Assembly (NCBI RefSeq): GCF_017833525.1
Contig: NZ_JAFICD010000010.1
Span: forward strand, 62,001-126,000
Reading direction: 5' to 3'
DNA: 64,000 nucleotides
Origin: Duganella sp. 1411
Lineage (GTDB): Bacteria; Pseudomonadota; Gammaproteobacteria; Burkholderiales; Burkholderiaceae_D
Shown here: positions 25,679 to 34,219 of the stretch, piece by piece
How positions within the stretch are numbered: the first letter of the stretch is position 1
Layout of the letters: each line of letters begins with the position of its first letter
Position numbers and translations under genes: made by a program
The notes under the pieces: generated by a model
The model's database searches: none
Told to the model about the DNA's origin: nothing
What the model saw: the letters and a program-made list of their open reading frames with translations, nothing else

Positions 25679-27077
25679 GGTGCACCTCGCGCATCGACAG
25701 GTCGTTGCCCGCGTTCGACATCAGCATCGGCAGCTCCGCGTCCAGGTATTGGGTGTTGACGACCTCGCGTTTCAATTTGAAAGCGCGGTCGATCAGGTAG
25801 GCCGGATCGGCCAGGTGCAGGTCTTCCGGCACCCGCTGGCCGTTCGAGACGTAGAACAGATTGAGCTTCTGGCGGATGACGACGTCGAGCACGTTGCCGA
25901 TCGCGGCCGCCTCGTCGAGCTTGGTCATGATGCAGCCGGCCAGGCCGCTGCCCTGGTAGGCGCGCACCACTTCGTTGAGCGTCTCCTGGGTCGCGGTGGC
26001 GTTCAGGCACAGCAGCCGCTTGACGTGGGCGCCGGCGCCCTGCAGCATCGACACCTGTTCGGTCACCATCTGGTCGCGCTGGCTCACGCCGACGGTGTCG
26101 ATCAACACCGTGTGCTTGTTGCGCAGCTCCTTGAGGGCGATGCGCAGGTCGGCCTCGTCCTTCACCGAGTGCACCATCACGCCGAGGATCTTGCCGTAGA
26201 TGCGCAGCTGCTCGTGGGCGCCGATGCGGTAGGCGTCGGTGGTGATCAAGGCCAGCTTGTCGGGGCCGTGGCGCATCACGCAGCGCGCGGCCAGCTTGGC
26301 GGTGCTGGTGGTCTTGCCGACGCCGGTCGGGCCGACCAGCGCGAACACGCCGCCCTGGTCGATCAGCGCGTCCTCGTTGGCCATCGTCGACAGGTTGCGG
26401 GTCAGGACGGTTTTAATCCAGCGCATGCTGTCGGCGGCGTCGCGGTCGGCCGGCAGTTTGTCGATCAGGTAGCGCGCCAGGCTGGCCGAGAAGCCGGCGG
26501 CCAGCATTTCGCGCAGCACGGCCGCCTTCTGCGGCTCGCGCGCCTGGGTGCTGCCCCAGGCGATTTCGGCCAATTGGGTTTCCATCATGCCGCGCATGGC
26601 GCGGATTTCGCTCATCATGACTTGCATCTCGGCGGCGGCGTTCTGCTTGGCGCTGGCGACGGCCGTGGCGACCATCGCGGTGATCTGGTCGACGTCGAGC
26701 GCCGGCGCCCGCGGCGGCTGCGCCGCCGGGGCCGGCGCGGCGGCGGCGGTCTTGCTGGCGTAGGACGACGGCGAGGCGACCACGCGGCGCACCGGTTGCG
26801 CGGGCATCTCGGCGGCCATGTGGTCAAAGCGCGGCTCCAGGCGCTGCTCGGCGCGGCCGTGCGGCAGGTTCAGGTCGAGCGACGGCATCGGCTCGGCCAT
26901 CGGCGAATGCGGCGCCGGCGACGACAGCGACGCGGCGTCGTCGTTGGCCAGCGCGAGGATTTCGACGCCACCGTCGGACTGGCGGTTCGACAGGATCACG
27001 GCGTCCGGCCCGAGCGCTTCGCGCACCTTGCGCAACGCCTCGCGCGACGTCGGCGCGGTAAATTTTTTCACGTTCAT
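25671..27077 (-). CDS. flhF: Flagellar biosynthesis SRP-type GTPase, FlhF
   Basis: FlhF is a signal-recognition-type GTPase that sets where and how many flagella form. The N-terminus MNVKKFTAPTSREALRKVRE is typical of the B domain. A Pro/Ala-rich linker follows (about residues 55-135). The NG domain has the P-loop GPTGVGKTTSTAKLA, TTDAYRIGAHEQL, DTVGVSQRD and the guanine motif TKLDE. It is 468 residues. It overlaps flhG. The usual neighbour flhA is separated from it here by an inserted gene. Confidence 0.97.
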   Translation of the reverse strand: MNVKKFTAPTSREALRKVREALGPDAVILSNRQSDGGVEILALANDDAASLSSPAPHSPMAEPMPSLDLNLPHGRAEQRLEPRFDHMAAEMPAQPVRRVVASPSSYASKTAAAAPAPAAQPPRAPALDVDQITAMVATAVASAKQNAAAEMQVMMSEIRAMRGMMETQLAEIAWGSTQAREPQKAAVLREMLAAGFSASLARYLIDKLPADRDAADSMRWIKTVLTRNLSTMANEDALIDQGGVFALVGPTGVGKTTSTAKLAARCVMRHGPDKLALITTDAYRIGAHEQLRIYGKILGVMVHSVKDEADLRIALKELRNKHTVLIDTVGVSQRDQMVTEQVSMLQGAGAHVKRLLCLNATATQETLNEVVRAYQGSGLAGCIMTKLDEAAAIGNVLDVVIRQKLNLFYVSNGQRVPEDLHLADPAYLIDRAFKLKREVVNTQYLDAELPMLMSNAGNDLSMREVHLG

Positions 27078-27276
27078 GGCCGGCTCCCCAGGGACTGGGT
27101 GGCGCGTGGTTGCGAGGTAGGTTTGGCCATCATCGACTCCTGTAGCTTGAGTAGCGCGCCTGCCGGACGAGACGCTTTTCTACTCGGACAGTGCCATTAT
27201 TGACGATGCACTCAGGAAACGATCCGCCGAACAAGCGCGGAAAGGGGCCGCATTTCCCCCCGGCCGGGAAGCTTGT

Positions 27277-28257
27277 CTATTTTTCAGCAAATACCTCCCA
27301 TAGGCTACCGGCGCCAGGACTTCTTTTTATCCATTCGCCGAGCCGTTCAACGGTTGCCGCCGCCAGCAGCTCCCGAACCGACTCATCCAGTTCGCCAAAA
27401 CGCTGGCTTAACAATAACGCCAACACTTCCTCCATCGCCTCCCGCCGTCCTTCCTGCAGCCCCCTCTCCCAACCGATCCGCCTTCCCAGCTCCTCCCCCT
27501 TCTTCATGCCGATTTCCATACCGATGCGCTCTATTGAAGACATGTAAGGCATGGTCTTTCTCCTTTCCAAATACAAGATGCCATGACGCAGCCGGGCATC
27601 CCATTCCGGTGGTAACGCCATGATCCAATCGATCACGCGATACAGGTTGATGATACGCTGACGATCCCAATCCCGCTCATACAGTAGCTTGGTCAACCGC
27701 CACTTGGCGACGTGCCGGCGATGCGCGTCGCCCTTGGTCTTTTGCGTGAGCAAATGCGCCACGGTGACCAGCGCAAACGGGTTGTCCAGCGTCAGCAATT
27801 CGTCGACGCGGCCGGCATAATCTTGCAGCTTAACGATAGGAAAATCGATGCGCATCTCGCAGCCGAACAAGCGGTAGGAGAAGGCACACGGCCGCCAGCG
27901 CTTGCTGGCATCGGTCAGTAGTGCCAAGCTGGCCACAGGACGCCGGTAGCGATCGTAGACGCGATAGTTGTAGACGAAAATGCGCTCGGCGAAATCGGCA
28001 TCGTGCCGGCCCTGGACCTCCAGATGGACCAGCACCCACTGCTCGCCGCCCGCCAACGTATGGACGCGCACCAGCTTATCGAGCAGGCGCTTGCCCAGTT
28101 CGGCGTCGCGGGTCAGCGCGGCGAATTCCTGGTCGAGGAAATCATGCGGCCGCGACCAGTCGATCGCGGCGTGTGCCACGGGAAAATAGAAGGCCATGAA
28201 CTCCGGAAAATGGTGCATGACCACTTCCTTCCACGGCGTGTCGAAATCATCATCCAT
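27277..28257 (-). CDS. Rpn-family PD-(D/E)XK nuclease-like protein (DUF4351-type tail)
   Basis: The 326-residue protein matches the Rpn / putative transposase family: N-terminal PWKEVVMHHFPEFMAFYF, then the nuclease-like core WVLVHLEVQGRHDADFAERI and YNYRVYDRYRRPVASLALLT. In known members the ExQ motif (EVQ here) is part of the active site. The C-terminal LALLLSQRFGELDESVRELL with VERLGEWI resembles DUF4351. Rpn proteins promote RecA-independent recombination and some act in phage defence. The gene lies between flhA and flhF and has no flagellar role by homology. It is probably an insertion. Confidence 0.85.
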   Translation of the reverse strand: MDDDFDTPWKEVVMHHFPEFMAFYFPVAHAAIDWSRPHDFLDQEFAALTRDAELGKRLLDKLVRVHTLAGGEQWVLVHLEVQGRHDADFAERIFVYNYRVYDRYRRPVASLALLTDASKRWRPCAFSYRLFGCEMRIDFPIVKLQDYAGRVDELLTLDNPFALVTVAHLLTQKTKGDAHRRHVAKWRLTKLLYERDWDRQRIINLYRVIDWIMALPPEWDARLRHGILYLERRKTMPYMSSIERIGMEIGMKKGEELGRRIGWERGLQEGRREAMEEVLALLLSQRFGELDESVRELLAAATVERLGEWIKRSPGAGSLWEVFAEK

Positions 28258-28326
28258 GCGGGCAGTCTAGGCCGCCCGCATGGCCGCGATCGCGAATCGG
28301 TCAATCTTGCGCGGTCCGCCCGCCGC

Positions 28327-30444
28327 TTATTGCTGCCCCACCAGCGCCGTCACCCGGATGGTTTTGGTTTCCGGAATCTCGGCATGCGACAACACCTTCA
28401 ACTGCGGCAACGCGCGGCGCAGGAAGCGCGACAGCAAGGCGCGCAACGGCCCCGGCACCAGCAGCACCGGCGTCAGCCCCAGCGCCTCCTGCTGCTGCGC
28501 GGCCTGCTGGGCCTGCTGGGCGATGGTGTCGGCCAGGCCCGGCTCGATGCCCGCGCCGTCCGGCCCGCTGGCCGCCAGCGCCTGCATCAGCAAGCGTTCC
28601 AGACGGTTGTCCAGGGTCATCACCGACAGCTCGGCCGCGCCCGGGAACAATTGCTGCACGATGGCCCGGCCCAGCGCGATGCGCACCAGCGCCGTCAGGT
28701 CGTTCGGGTCCTGCGTGTGCACGGCGTGCTCGGCCAGCGTCTCGATCACCGAGCGCATGTCGCGGATGTGCACGCCTTCCATCAGCAGGTTCTGCAGCAC
28801 CTTCTGCAGGGTCGACAGCGACACCAGCTTCGGCACCAGGTCCTCCACCAGCTTGGGCGCCTCCTTGCCCAGGTGGTCCAGCAGCGCCTGCACCTCGGCG
28901 CGGCCCAGCAGCTCGGACGCGTGGGTCGTGATCAGATGGTTCAGGTGGGTCGCCACCACGGTGCCGGCGTCGACCACGGTATAGCCCATGCCCTGCGCCT
29001 GGTCGCGCAGGCCGGCGTCGATCCACGTGGCCGGCAGGCCGAAGGCCGGATCGGTGGTGACCAGGCCCTGCAGGGTGCCGCTGGCCATGCCCGGATTGAT
29101 CGCCAGGAACTGGCCGTTGAAGGCCTCGCCCGAGCCGACCTCGACGCCCTTGAGCGTGATGCGGTAGGCCGACGGCTTGAGCTCGAGGTTGTCGCGGATG
29201 TGCACCGGCGGCGCCAGGAAGCCGACCTCCTGCGCGAACTTCTTGCGGATGCCCTTGATGCGCTTGAGCAGCTCGCCGCCCTGGGTCTTGTCGACCAGCG
29301 GGATCAGGCGGTAACCGACTTCCAGACCGAGCGTGTCGACCGGCATGATGTCCTGCCAGCTGGCCTCCTCCTGCTCGGGCGCGGCGGCCGGCGCGGCGGC
29401 TTCGGCGGCGGCGGCCTCGGCGGCCGCCTCGCCGCCGGCCTTGGCGCGCTTGGTCATCAGGTAGGCCGAGCCGCCCAAAATCGCGGCCAGCAGCAGGAAC
29501 ACCAGGTTCGGCATGCCGGGGATCATGCCCATGCCGCCGATGATGGCGGCGGTGATATACAGCACCTGCGGCTTGGCGAACAGCTGGCCGACCATCTGGG
29601 TGCCGATGTCCTGGTCGCTGGCCACGCGCGAGACGACGATACCGGCCGCCACCGAGATGACCAGCGACGGGATCTGCGCCACCAGGCCGTCACCGATGGC
29701 CAGCAAGGTGTAGACCTTGATCGCCTCGCCGAACGGCAGGTCGTGCTGGATCACGCCCACCAGCAGGCCACCGACCACGTTGATCACGGTGACCATGATG
29801 CCGGCGACGGCGTCGCCGCGCACATACTTACTGGCGCCGTCCATCGCGCCGTAGAATTCGGCTTCCTGCGCCACTTCGCTGCGGCGCTTGCGGGCCTCGG
29901 CCTCGCCGATCAGGCCGGCGTTGAGGTCGGCGTCGATCGCCATCTGCTTGCCCGGCATCGCGTCGAGCGCGAAACGCGCGCCCACTTCGGCGATGCGGCC
30001 GGCGCCCTTGGTCACGACGGTGAAGTTAATGATGGTCAAGATGATAAACACCACCAGGCCGACCGTGTAGTTACCGCCGATCAGGAAGTGGCCGAACGCC
30101 TCGATCACCTTGCCGGCGGCGTCGGCGCCGGTGTGGCCCTCGGTCAGCACCACGCGGGTCGAGGCCACGTTCAGCGACAGCCGCAGCATGGTCGACACCA
30201 GCAGGATGGTCGGGAAGGCCATGAAGTCGAGCGGCTTGACCGTGTACAGGCTGGTCAGCAGCACGATCACGGCCAGCGCGATATTAAAGCTGAAGAAGAT
30301 GTCGAGCACGAACGCCGGCAACGGCAGCACCATCATCCCCAGCAGCATCACGATCAGGATCGGCGCGGCCAGGCTGGACTTGTTTTTGCTGTTGGCGAGG
30401 CCCTGCAGCCATGGCGGCAGGTTAATGTTGCTCAGTGCGTTCAT
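28327..30444 (-). CDS. flhA: Flagellar export gate protein, FlhA
   Basis: FlhA forms the nonameric export gate. About eight membrane helices occupy the N-terminal half, with the highly conserved FHIPEP-type loop (ARFALDAMPGKQMAIDADLN) between them. An Ala/Glu-rich linker (about 335-365) leads to the cytoplasmic domain that docks chaperone-substrate complexes. It is 705 residues. Its start overlaps the flhB end by 4 bases, which indicates coupling. Confidence 0.98.
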   Translation of the reverse strand: MNALSNINLPPWLQGLANSKNKSSLAAPILIVMLLGMMVLPLPAFVLDIFFSFNIALAVIVLLTSLYTVKPLDFMAFPTILLVSTMLRLSLNVASTRVVLTEGHTGADAAGKVIEAFGHFLIGGNYTVGLVVFIILTIINFTVVTKGAGRIAEVGARFALDAMPGKQMAIDADLNAGLIGEAEARKRRSEVAQEAEFYGAMDGASKYVRGDAVAGIMVTVINVVGGLLVGVIQHDLPFGEAIKVYTLLAIGDGLVAQIPSLVISVAAGIVVSRVASDQDIGTQMVGQLFAKPQVLYITAAIIGGMGMIPGMPNLVFLLLAAILGGSAYLMTKRAKAGGEAAAEAAAAEAAAPAAAPEQEEASWQDIMPVDTLGLEVGYRLIPLVDKTQGGELLKRIKGIRKKFAQEVGFLAPPVHIRDNLELKPSAYRITLKGVEVGSGEAFNGQFLAINPGMASGTLQGLVTTDPAFGLPATWIDAGLRDQAQGMGYTVVDAGTVVATHLNHLITTHASELLGRAEVQALLDHLGKEAPKLVEDLVPKLVSLSTLQKVLQNLLMEGVHIRDMRSVIETLAEHAVHTQDPNDLTALVRIALGRAIVQQLFPGAAELSVMTLDNRLERLLMQALAASGPDGAGIEPGLADTIAQQAQQAAQQQEALGLTPVLLVPGPLRALLSRFLRRALPQLKVLSHAEIPETKTIRVTALVGQQ

Positions 30445-31631
30445 GCGGATGCTCCGTTATTCAAATCGGGTTGCTTGCCATGCTTGGGAATGAAGGCCGG
30501 GTTCAGCGGATCGAGCTCGGGCGGCACGTCCAGCGTCTTCGGCACGTCCGGACGGTTGCCGCCGCCCTTGCTGAACAGGCGCAGCTGGAACACATAGGCC
30601 AGCACCTCGGCCACGGCCGCGTACAGCGCCTCCGGAATCTCGTCGCCGATCTCGGTGTGCTGGTACAGCGCGCGCGCCAGCGCCGGCGCCTCCAGCAGCG
30701 TCACCTTGCTGTCCTTGGCGATCTCGCGGATCTTGGCGGCCACCTCTTCGGTGCCCTTGGCCACCACCTTCGGCGCGCCGCGCATGCCGTCGCTGTACTT
30801 GAGCGCCACCGCGTAGTGGGTCGGATTGGTCACCACCACGTCGGCGGTCGGCACGTCGGCCATCATGCGGCGCTTGGCCATCTCGCGCTGCAACTGGCGG
30901 ATCTTGGCCTTGATTTGCGGATTGCCGTCGGACTCCTTCGATTCCTGGATCATCTCCTGGCGCGTCATCTTCAGCTTGTTAGCGTAATGCCACATCTGGT
31001 AGGGGCCGTCGATGGCGGCGATCAGGCCCAGCGCGCCGACGATGAACAGGAAGCTGCTGCCGAGGATGTGGAGCATGTGCGCGCTGCCCAGCTTGAGCGG
31101 CTCGACGGCCAGGCCGATGACGGCGTCCTTTTGCTTCATCACCACCATGTAGGCGACCACGCCAACCACCAGCGCCTTGGCGATGGCCTTGAACAGTTCG
31201 ACCAGGGAATTCTTGGAGAACATGTTGCCGATGCCGTTGATGGGATTGAGCTTGCTGAACTTGGGCAGGAAGGCCTTGCCGCTGAACAGCCAGCCGCCCA
31301 CCAGCAGCGGCGAGGCCAGCGCCACCACCATCACCGCCACGGCCAGCGGCAGGCAGGCGACCATCACCCGGGCGACGTCGACCAGGATGCGGTTGAGCAG
31401 CACGTCGGCATTGAAGATTTGCTCCTGGTCCAAGGTCAGGCCGGACACCAGGGCGGAATTGAGTTGCCGTATCAGGCCGTCGCCGGTCATCCACAGGCCG
31501 GCGCCGGCGGCCATCAACACGGTGAACGTGGCCACTTCCCGCGATCGGGGAACGTCGCCTTCCTCGCGCGCCTGCTCGAGGCGCTTCGCTGACGCCGGTT
31601 CGGTCTTTTCTGCGTCGCTATCTTCTGACAT
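30441..31631 (-). CDS. flhB: Flagellar export switch protein, FlhB
   Basis: FlhB switches export from hook to filament substrates. It begins MSEDSDAEKTEPASAKRLEQ, has four membrane segments, and carries the self-cleavage motif NPTH at residues 269-272 in VVVTNPTHYAVALKY. It is 396 residues, with a somewhat extended C-terminal tail compared with the usual 380. It is the first gene of the flhBA run; its promoter should lie in 31632-31757. Confidence 0.98.
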   Translation of the reverse strand: MSEDSDAEKTEPASAKRLEQAREEGDVPRSREVATFTVLMAAGAGLWMTGDGLIRQLNSALVSGLTLDQEQIFNADVLLNRILVDVARVMVACLPLAVAVMVVALASPLLVGGWLFSGKAFLPKFSKLNPINGIGNMFSKNSLVELFKAIAKALVVGVVAYMVVMKQKDAVIGLAVEPLKLGSAHMLHILGSSFLFIVGALGLIAAIDGPYQMWHYANKLKMTRQEMIQESKESDGNPQIKAKIRQLQREMAKRRMMADVPTADVVVTNPTHYAVALKYSDGMRGAPKVVAKGTEEVAAKIREIAKDSKVTLLEAPALARALYQHTEIGDEIPEALYAAVAEVLAYVFQLRLFSKGGGNRPDVPKTLDVPPELDPLNPAFIPKHGKQPDLNNGASA

Positions 31632-31714
31632 GGTCGGTCTGCCGCGGGGTTCATTTCGATGTTGCCATTATCGAATGCGGGGCGGCCCGACCATCGGTCG
31701 AATACGGCGGTGTT

Positions 31715-31732
31715 TCAGTGCTTGCTCACTGA
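31715..31732. promoter_or_regulatory. Short inverted repeat upstream of flhB
   Basis: TCAGTG-N6-CACTGA, 84-101 bases upstream of the flhB start and just beyond the stop codon of the fumarylacetoacetase-family gene. It could be a regulator site for flhB or a weak hairpin for the upstream gene. No T-run follows. Assignment is tentative. Confidence 0.3.
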
Positions 31733-31757
31733 TTCCACACGGCAATTACCGAAACGC

Positions 31758-32744
31758 CTACAGTGTCTTTTGCGTCACTTTTTGCTCGATGGCGCCGAAC
31801 ACCGACTTGCCGTCGGCGTTGAGCATCTCGATGCGGATGGTGTCGCCGAAGGCCATGAATGGCGTGACCGGCTCGCCGCCGGCGAGCGTTTCCAGCGCGC
31901 GCAGGCCGGCGATGCAGGAAGAGCCCCGCTTGGCGTGCTTGTTGGACACCGCGCCCGAACCGACGATGGTCCCGGCGCGCACAGTGCGCGTGGCCGCCAG
32001 ATGGGCGATCAATTGGGGGAAGTTGAACACCATGTCGACGCCGGCGTGCGGCTGGCCGACCAGCTTGCCGTTCCACGTCGAGCGCAGCGGCAGGTGCACC
32101 TTGCCGCCCTTCCAGGCGTCGTCGAGCTCGTCCGGGGTGACCGCCACCGGCGAAAAGCTGGCGCCCGGCTTGCTTTGCAAAAATCCGCCGCCCATGGCCA
32201 GTTCGTCCGGCATCAAATTGCGCAACGACACATCGTTGGCCAGCACCAGCAGCCGGATGCGCTGGTGCGCCTGGTCCGGCGTCGCGCCCATGGGCACATC
32301 GTCGGTGATCACGGCCACTTCCGCCTCGAAATCGATGCCCCACTGCTCATGCAACAGCGCGATGTCGTCGGCCGGGCCGCGCAGCTCGTCGCTGCCGGCC
32401 TGGCACATCAGCGGCGCGTCCCAGAACGACGCCGGCGTTTCGGCGCCGCGCGCCTTGCGCATCAGCTCGACATGATGGACGTAGGCCGCGCCGGCGACCC
32501 GCTGGAAGGCGCGCGGCAGCGGCGCCATGCAGTTGGCCGGCTCGAAATCGAAGACGCGGCGCGCGCGCCCTTGGTTCAGGTCCTGGTAGATCGCCTCCAG
32601 CTGCGGCGCGATGAAGCTCCAGTCGTCGAGCGCGCGCTGCAGGCTGCGCGCCACGCCGTCGGCCAGCTGCGCCGTCTTCAGGTCGCGCGAGACGACGGCC
32701 AGCTGGCCGTCGCGGGTGCCGTCGTCGAGCGTGGCCAGCTTCAT
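31758..32744 (-). CDS. Fumarylacetoacetate hydrolase (FAH) family protein
   Basis: The 328-residue protein has the FAH N-terminal domain (MKLATLDDGTRDGQLAVVSRD) and the metal-binding catalytic domain: WGIDFEAEVAVITDDVPMG supplies the ExE ligands, and HAKRGSSCIAGLRALE and MAFGDTIRIEM are family motifs. FAH enzymes cleave fumarylacetoacetate at the end of tyrosine breakdown or act on related keto acids. No other tyrosine-pathway genes are nearby, so the substrate is open. The start at 32744 overlaps the rsuA stop (ATGA), which means translational coupling. Confidence 0.88.
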   Translation of the reverse strand: MKLATLDDGTRDGQLAVVSRDLKTAQLADGVARSLQRALDDWSFIAPQLEAIYQDLNQGRARRVFDFEPANCMAPLPRAFQRVAGAAYVHHVELMRKARGAETPASFWDAPLMCQAGSDELRGPADDIALLHEQWGIDFEAEVAVITDDVPMGATPDQAHQRIRLLVLANDVSLRNLMPDELAMGGGFLQSKPGASFSPVAVTPDELDDAWKGGKVHLPLRSTWNGKLVGQPHAGVDMVFNFPQLIAHLAATRTVRAGTIVGSGAVSNKHAKRGSSCIAGLRALETLAGGEPVTPFMAFGDTIRIEMLNADGKSVFGAIEQKVTQKTL

Positions 32745-33466
32745 TGCGCGGCGGCCGGGGCCAGCAGGGCCAGTTGCTCGGGCGTCAGATAGCACCACTC
32801 GCCCTCGGCGATGCCCAGCGACTCCAGCGTCAGGCCGCCGATGGCCGACCGGTGCAGCGCGCTGCAATGGTTGCCGGCGGCGGCCAGCATGCGCTTGACC
32901 TGGTGGTATTTGCCCTGCTCGAGCACGATTTCCAGCAGGTGCTCGCCGCGCGGGACGCAGGTCTGCGCCGCCAGCGGCGCCGGTTCGTCGTGCAATTGCA
33001 CACCGGACAACAACTGCGCCACCAGCGCGTCGGTGACCGGCTCTTGCGTGGTGGCCCGGTAAATCTTGGGCACGTGCCGCTTCGGCGACGATTGCGCGTG
33101 GATGAAGGGGCCATCGTCGGACATCAGCAGCATGCCGGTGGTGTCGTGGTCGAGCCGGCCGACCGGCTGCACGTCGCGCCAGGTGAATTGCTCGGGCAGC
33201 AAGGTCAGCACGCCGGGGTGGTGGCTGGGCTTGCGCGAGCATTCGAAATTGGCCGGTTTATGCAGCGCGATATACAGATGCTCCCGATAGACCCACTCCT
33301 CGTCGAAGATGGTCAACACCAGGCCATCGGTCTCGATCGGGGTCTTGTAGTCATCGTGCACAACGCCGTTGATGCGCACTTCGCCATCCTCGACGAGGGA
33401 GCGGCAGTACTTGCGGGTGCCATAACCCTGCGATTGCAGGATGCGGTCCAAGGATAATTTACTCAT
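32741..33466 (-). CDS. rsuA: 16S rRNA pseudouridine synthase, RsuA family
   Basis: The enzyme isomerises a uridine in small-subunit rRNA (U516 in E. coli). The S4 RNA-binding domain is at the N-terminus (MSKLSLDRILQSQGYGTRKY). The catalytic Asp lies in PVGRLDHDTTGMLLMSDDG, and the second family motif EGKYHQVKRM appears as EQGKYHQVKRMLAAAGN. The length of 241 residues suits RsuA. I chose the start at 33466 since it begins at the S4 domain; the frame continues upstream without a conserved sequence. Confidence 0.9.
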   Translation of the reverse strand: MSKLSLDRILQSQGYGTRKYCRSLVEDGEVRINGVVHDDYKTPIETDGLVLTIFDEEWVYREHLYIALHKPANFECSRKPSHHPGVLTLLPEQFTWRDVQPVGRLDHDTTGMLLMSDDGPFIHAQSSPKRHVPKIYRATTQEPVTDALVAQLLSGVQLHDEPAPLAAQTCVPRGEHLLEIVLEQGKYHQVKRMLAAAGNHCSALHRSAIGGLTLESLGIAEGEWCYLTPEQLALLAPAAAQ

Positions 33467-33559
33467 GGGCCGGATTTTACAGGATGCGCCGGATAGCGGG
33501 AAGGCAGGCGGAAAGGTAGCGTCGGCGCCACATGGCAATGTCCTGGACACTCCATTTTA

Positions 33560-33573
33560 TTGATCCACATCAA
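33560..33573. promoter_or_regulatory. Perfect FNR/Anr-type box
   Basis: TTGATCCACATCAA matches TTGAT-N4-ATCAA at every position. It lies between the divergent rsuA and a small gene. A possible -10 (TAGACT, 33595-33600) sits at the distance expected for a class II activated promoter reading toward the small gene. FNR-type proteins act when oxygen is low. Confidence 0.75.
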
Positions 33574-33608
33574 GTGCCACGGAGATTGAATTGGTAGACT
33601 CGAAACTC

Positions 33609-33636
33609 ATTAGGAATCCGCCTAATGGACTAGGAA
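33609..33636 (+). promoter_or_regulatory. Paired TAGGAA elements in the leader of the small gene
   Basis: ATTAGG-N6-CCTAAT is an inverted repeat at 33609-33626. The hexamer TAGGAA occurs at 33611 and again at 33631, 20 bp (two helical turns) apart. This looks like a regulator binding site at or just after the predicted transcription start. The regulator is unknown. Confidence 0.35.
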
Positions 33637-33656
33637 ATACTCAGCAGGACGACACC

Positions 33657-33947
33657 ATGACTACCGTACTCACCGTGAACGCCGCGGCGCAAGAACAGGC
33701 CGCCATGCACCGCACCGAATTACTGCTGGCCCGCTGCCGCAACTGCCCCCCTCCGCGCGCCCCGATGGCGGCCCCGCAGAGCCTTTGGCACGAGCAGCGC
33801 CAGGCCCACTTCCTCGCCTGGCTCGACGCCGGCGGCTTCGCGCTGCTCACCCAGGACCGCCAGGACCAGGAGCAGGCCGATCCGGATCCGGCCACGCCGC
33901 GCCCAATAGAAAACAGCGGCATTGCGCCGCTGTTTTCAGTCCCATGA
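33657..33947 (+). CDS. Small hypothetical protein, 96 residues
   Basis: I do not recognise a family. The peptide begins MTTVLTVNAAAQEQAAMHRT, has a Cys pair in LLARCRNCPPPR and a segment LWHEQRQAHFLAWLDAGGFA, then an acidic Gln-rich tail. There is no membrane segment. The start at 33657 is placed after a weak AGGACG; an upstream in-frame ATG does not improve the ribosome site. An FNR-type box and paired TAGGAA elements upstream support a real, regulated gene. An intrinsic-terminator-like hairpin overlaps its last 12 codons, which is odd. Confidence 0.6.
   Translation: MTTVLTVNAAAQEQAAMHRTELLLARCRNCPPPRAPMAAPQSLWHEQRQAHFLAWLDAGGFALLTQDRQDQEQADPDPATPRPIENSGIAPLFSVP
33910..33936 (+). terminator. 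Terminator-like hairpin inside the 3' end of the small gene
   Basis: AAAACAGCGGC and GCCGCTGTTTT form a perfect 11-bp stem with loop ATTGC and a short T-run. It ends 11 bases before the stop codon of the 96-residue frame. Because the stem is A/T-flanked on both sides it could also terminate in the other direction. Confidence 0.7.
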
Positions 33948-34146
33948 AGGGACTCTGACGAGGAATCGAAATTCTCTCAAATCCGCATCCACGATGCGGC
34001 TTAAAGTAGTTCAATCGCACTGCAAGATCTGCTGACAACGAGATAAACTGTTTATATCGGCCTCCCTTGGAAAGAACTACCCCCTTACTATAGTCCACCG
34101 AGTCGGATATGCAAGCTGAAATAAGACCGTATTGTTAATGTTTATC

Positions 34147-34174
34147 GGCGCGGCGGCCACACCACCGCCGCGCC
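34147..34174. terminator. GC-rich hairpin between the small gene and the S49 peptidase gene
   Basis: GGCGCGGCGG and CCGCCGCGCC form a perfect 10-bp stem with an 8-base loop, between convergent genes. No T-run is present. A smaller stem CCGCATC-N3-GATGCGG is at 33983-33999. The remainder of 33948-34219 shows no gene. Confidence 0.4.
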
Positions 34175-34219
34175 TACCGGCCCGCCCCGCCTATCCCCAT
34201 GGAAGCGGGCCCATGGAGC

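Noticed and set aside
28003..30597. 864-residue open frame antisense to flhA
   Set aside because: His/Gln/Arg-rich shadow of a conserved membrane protein; no independent support.
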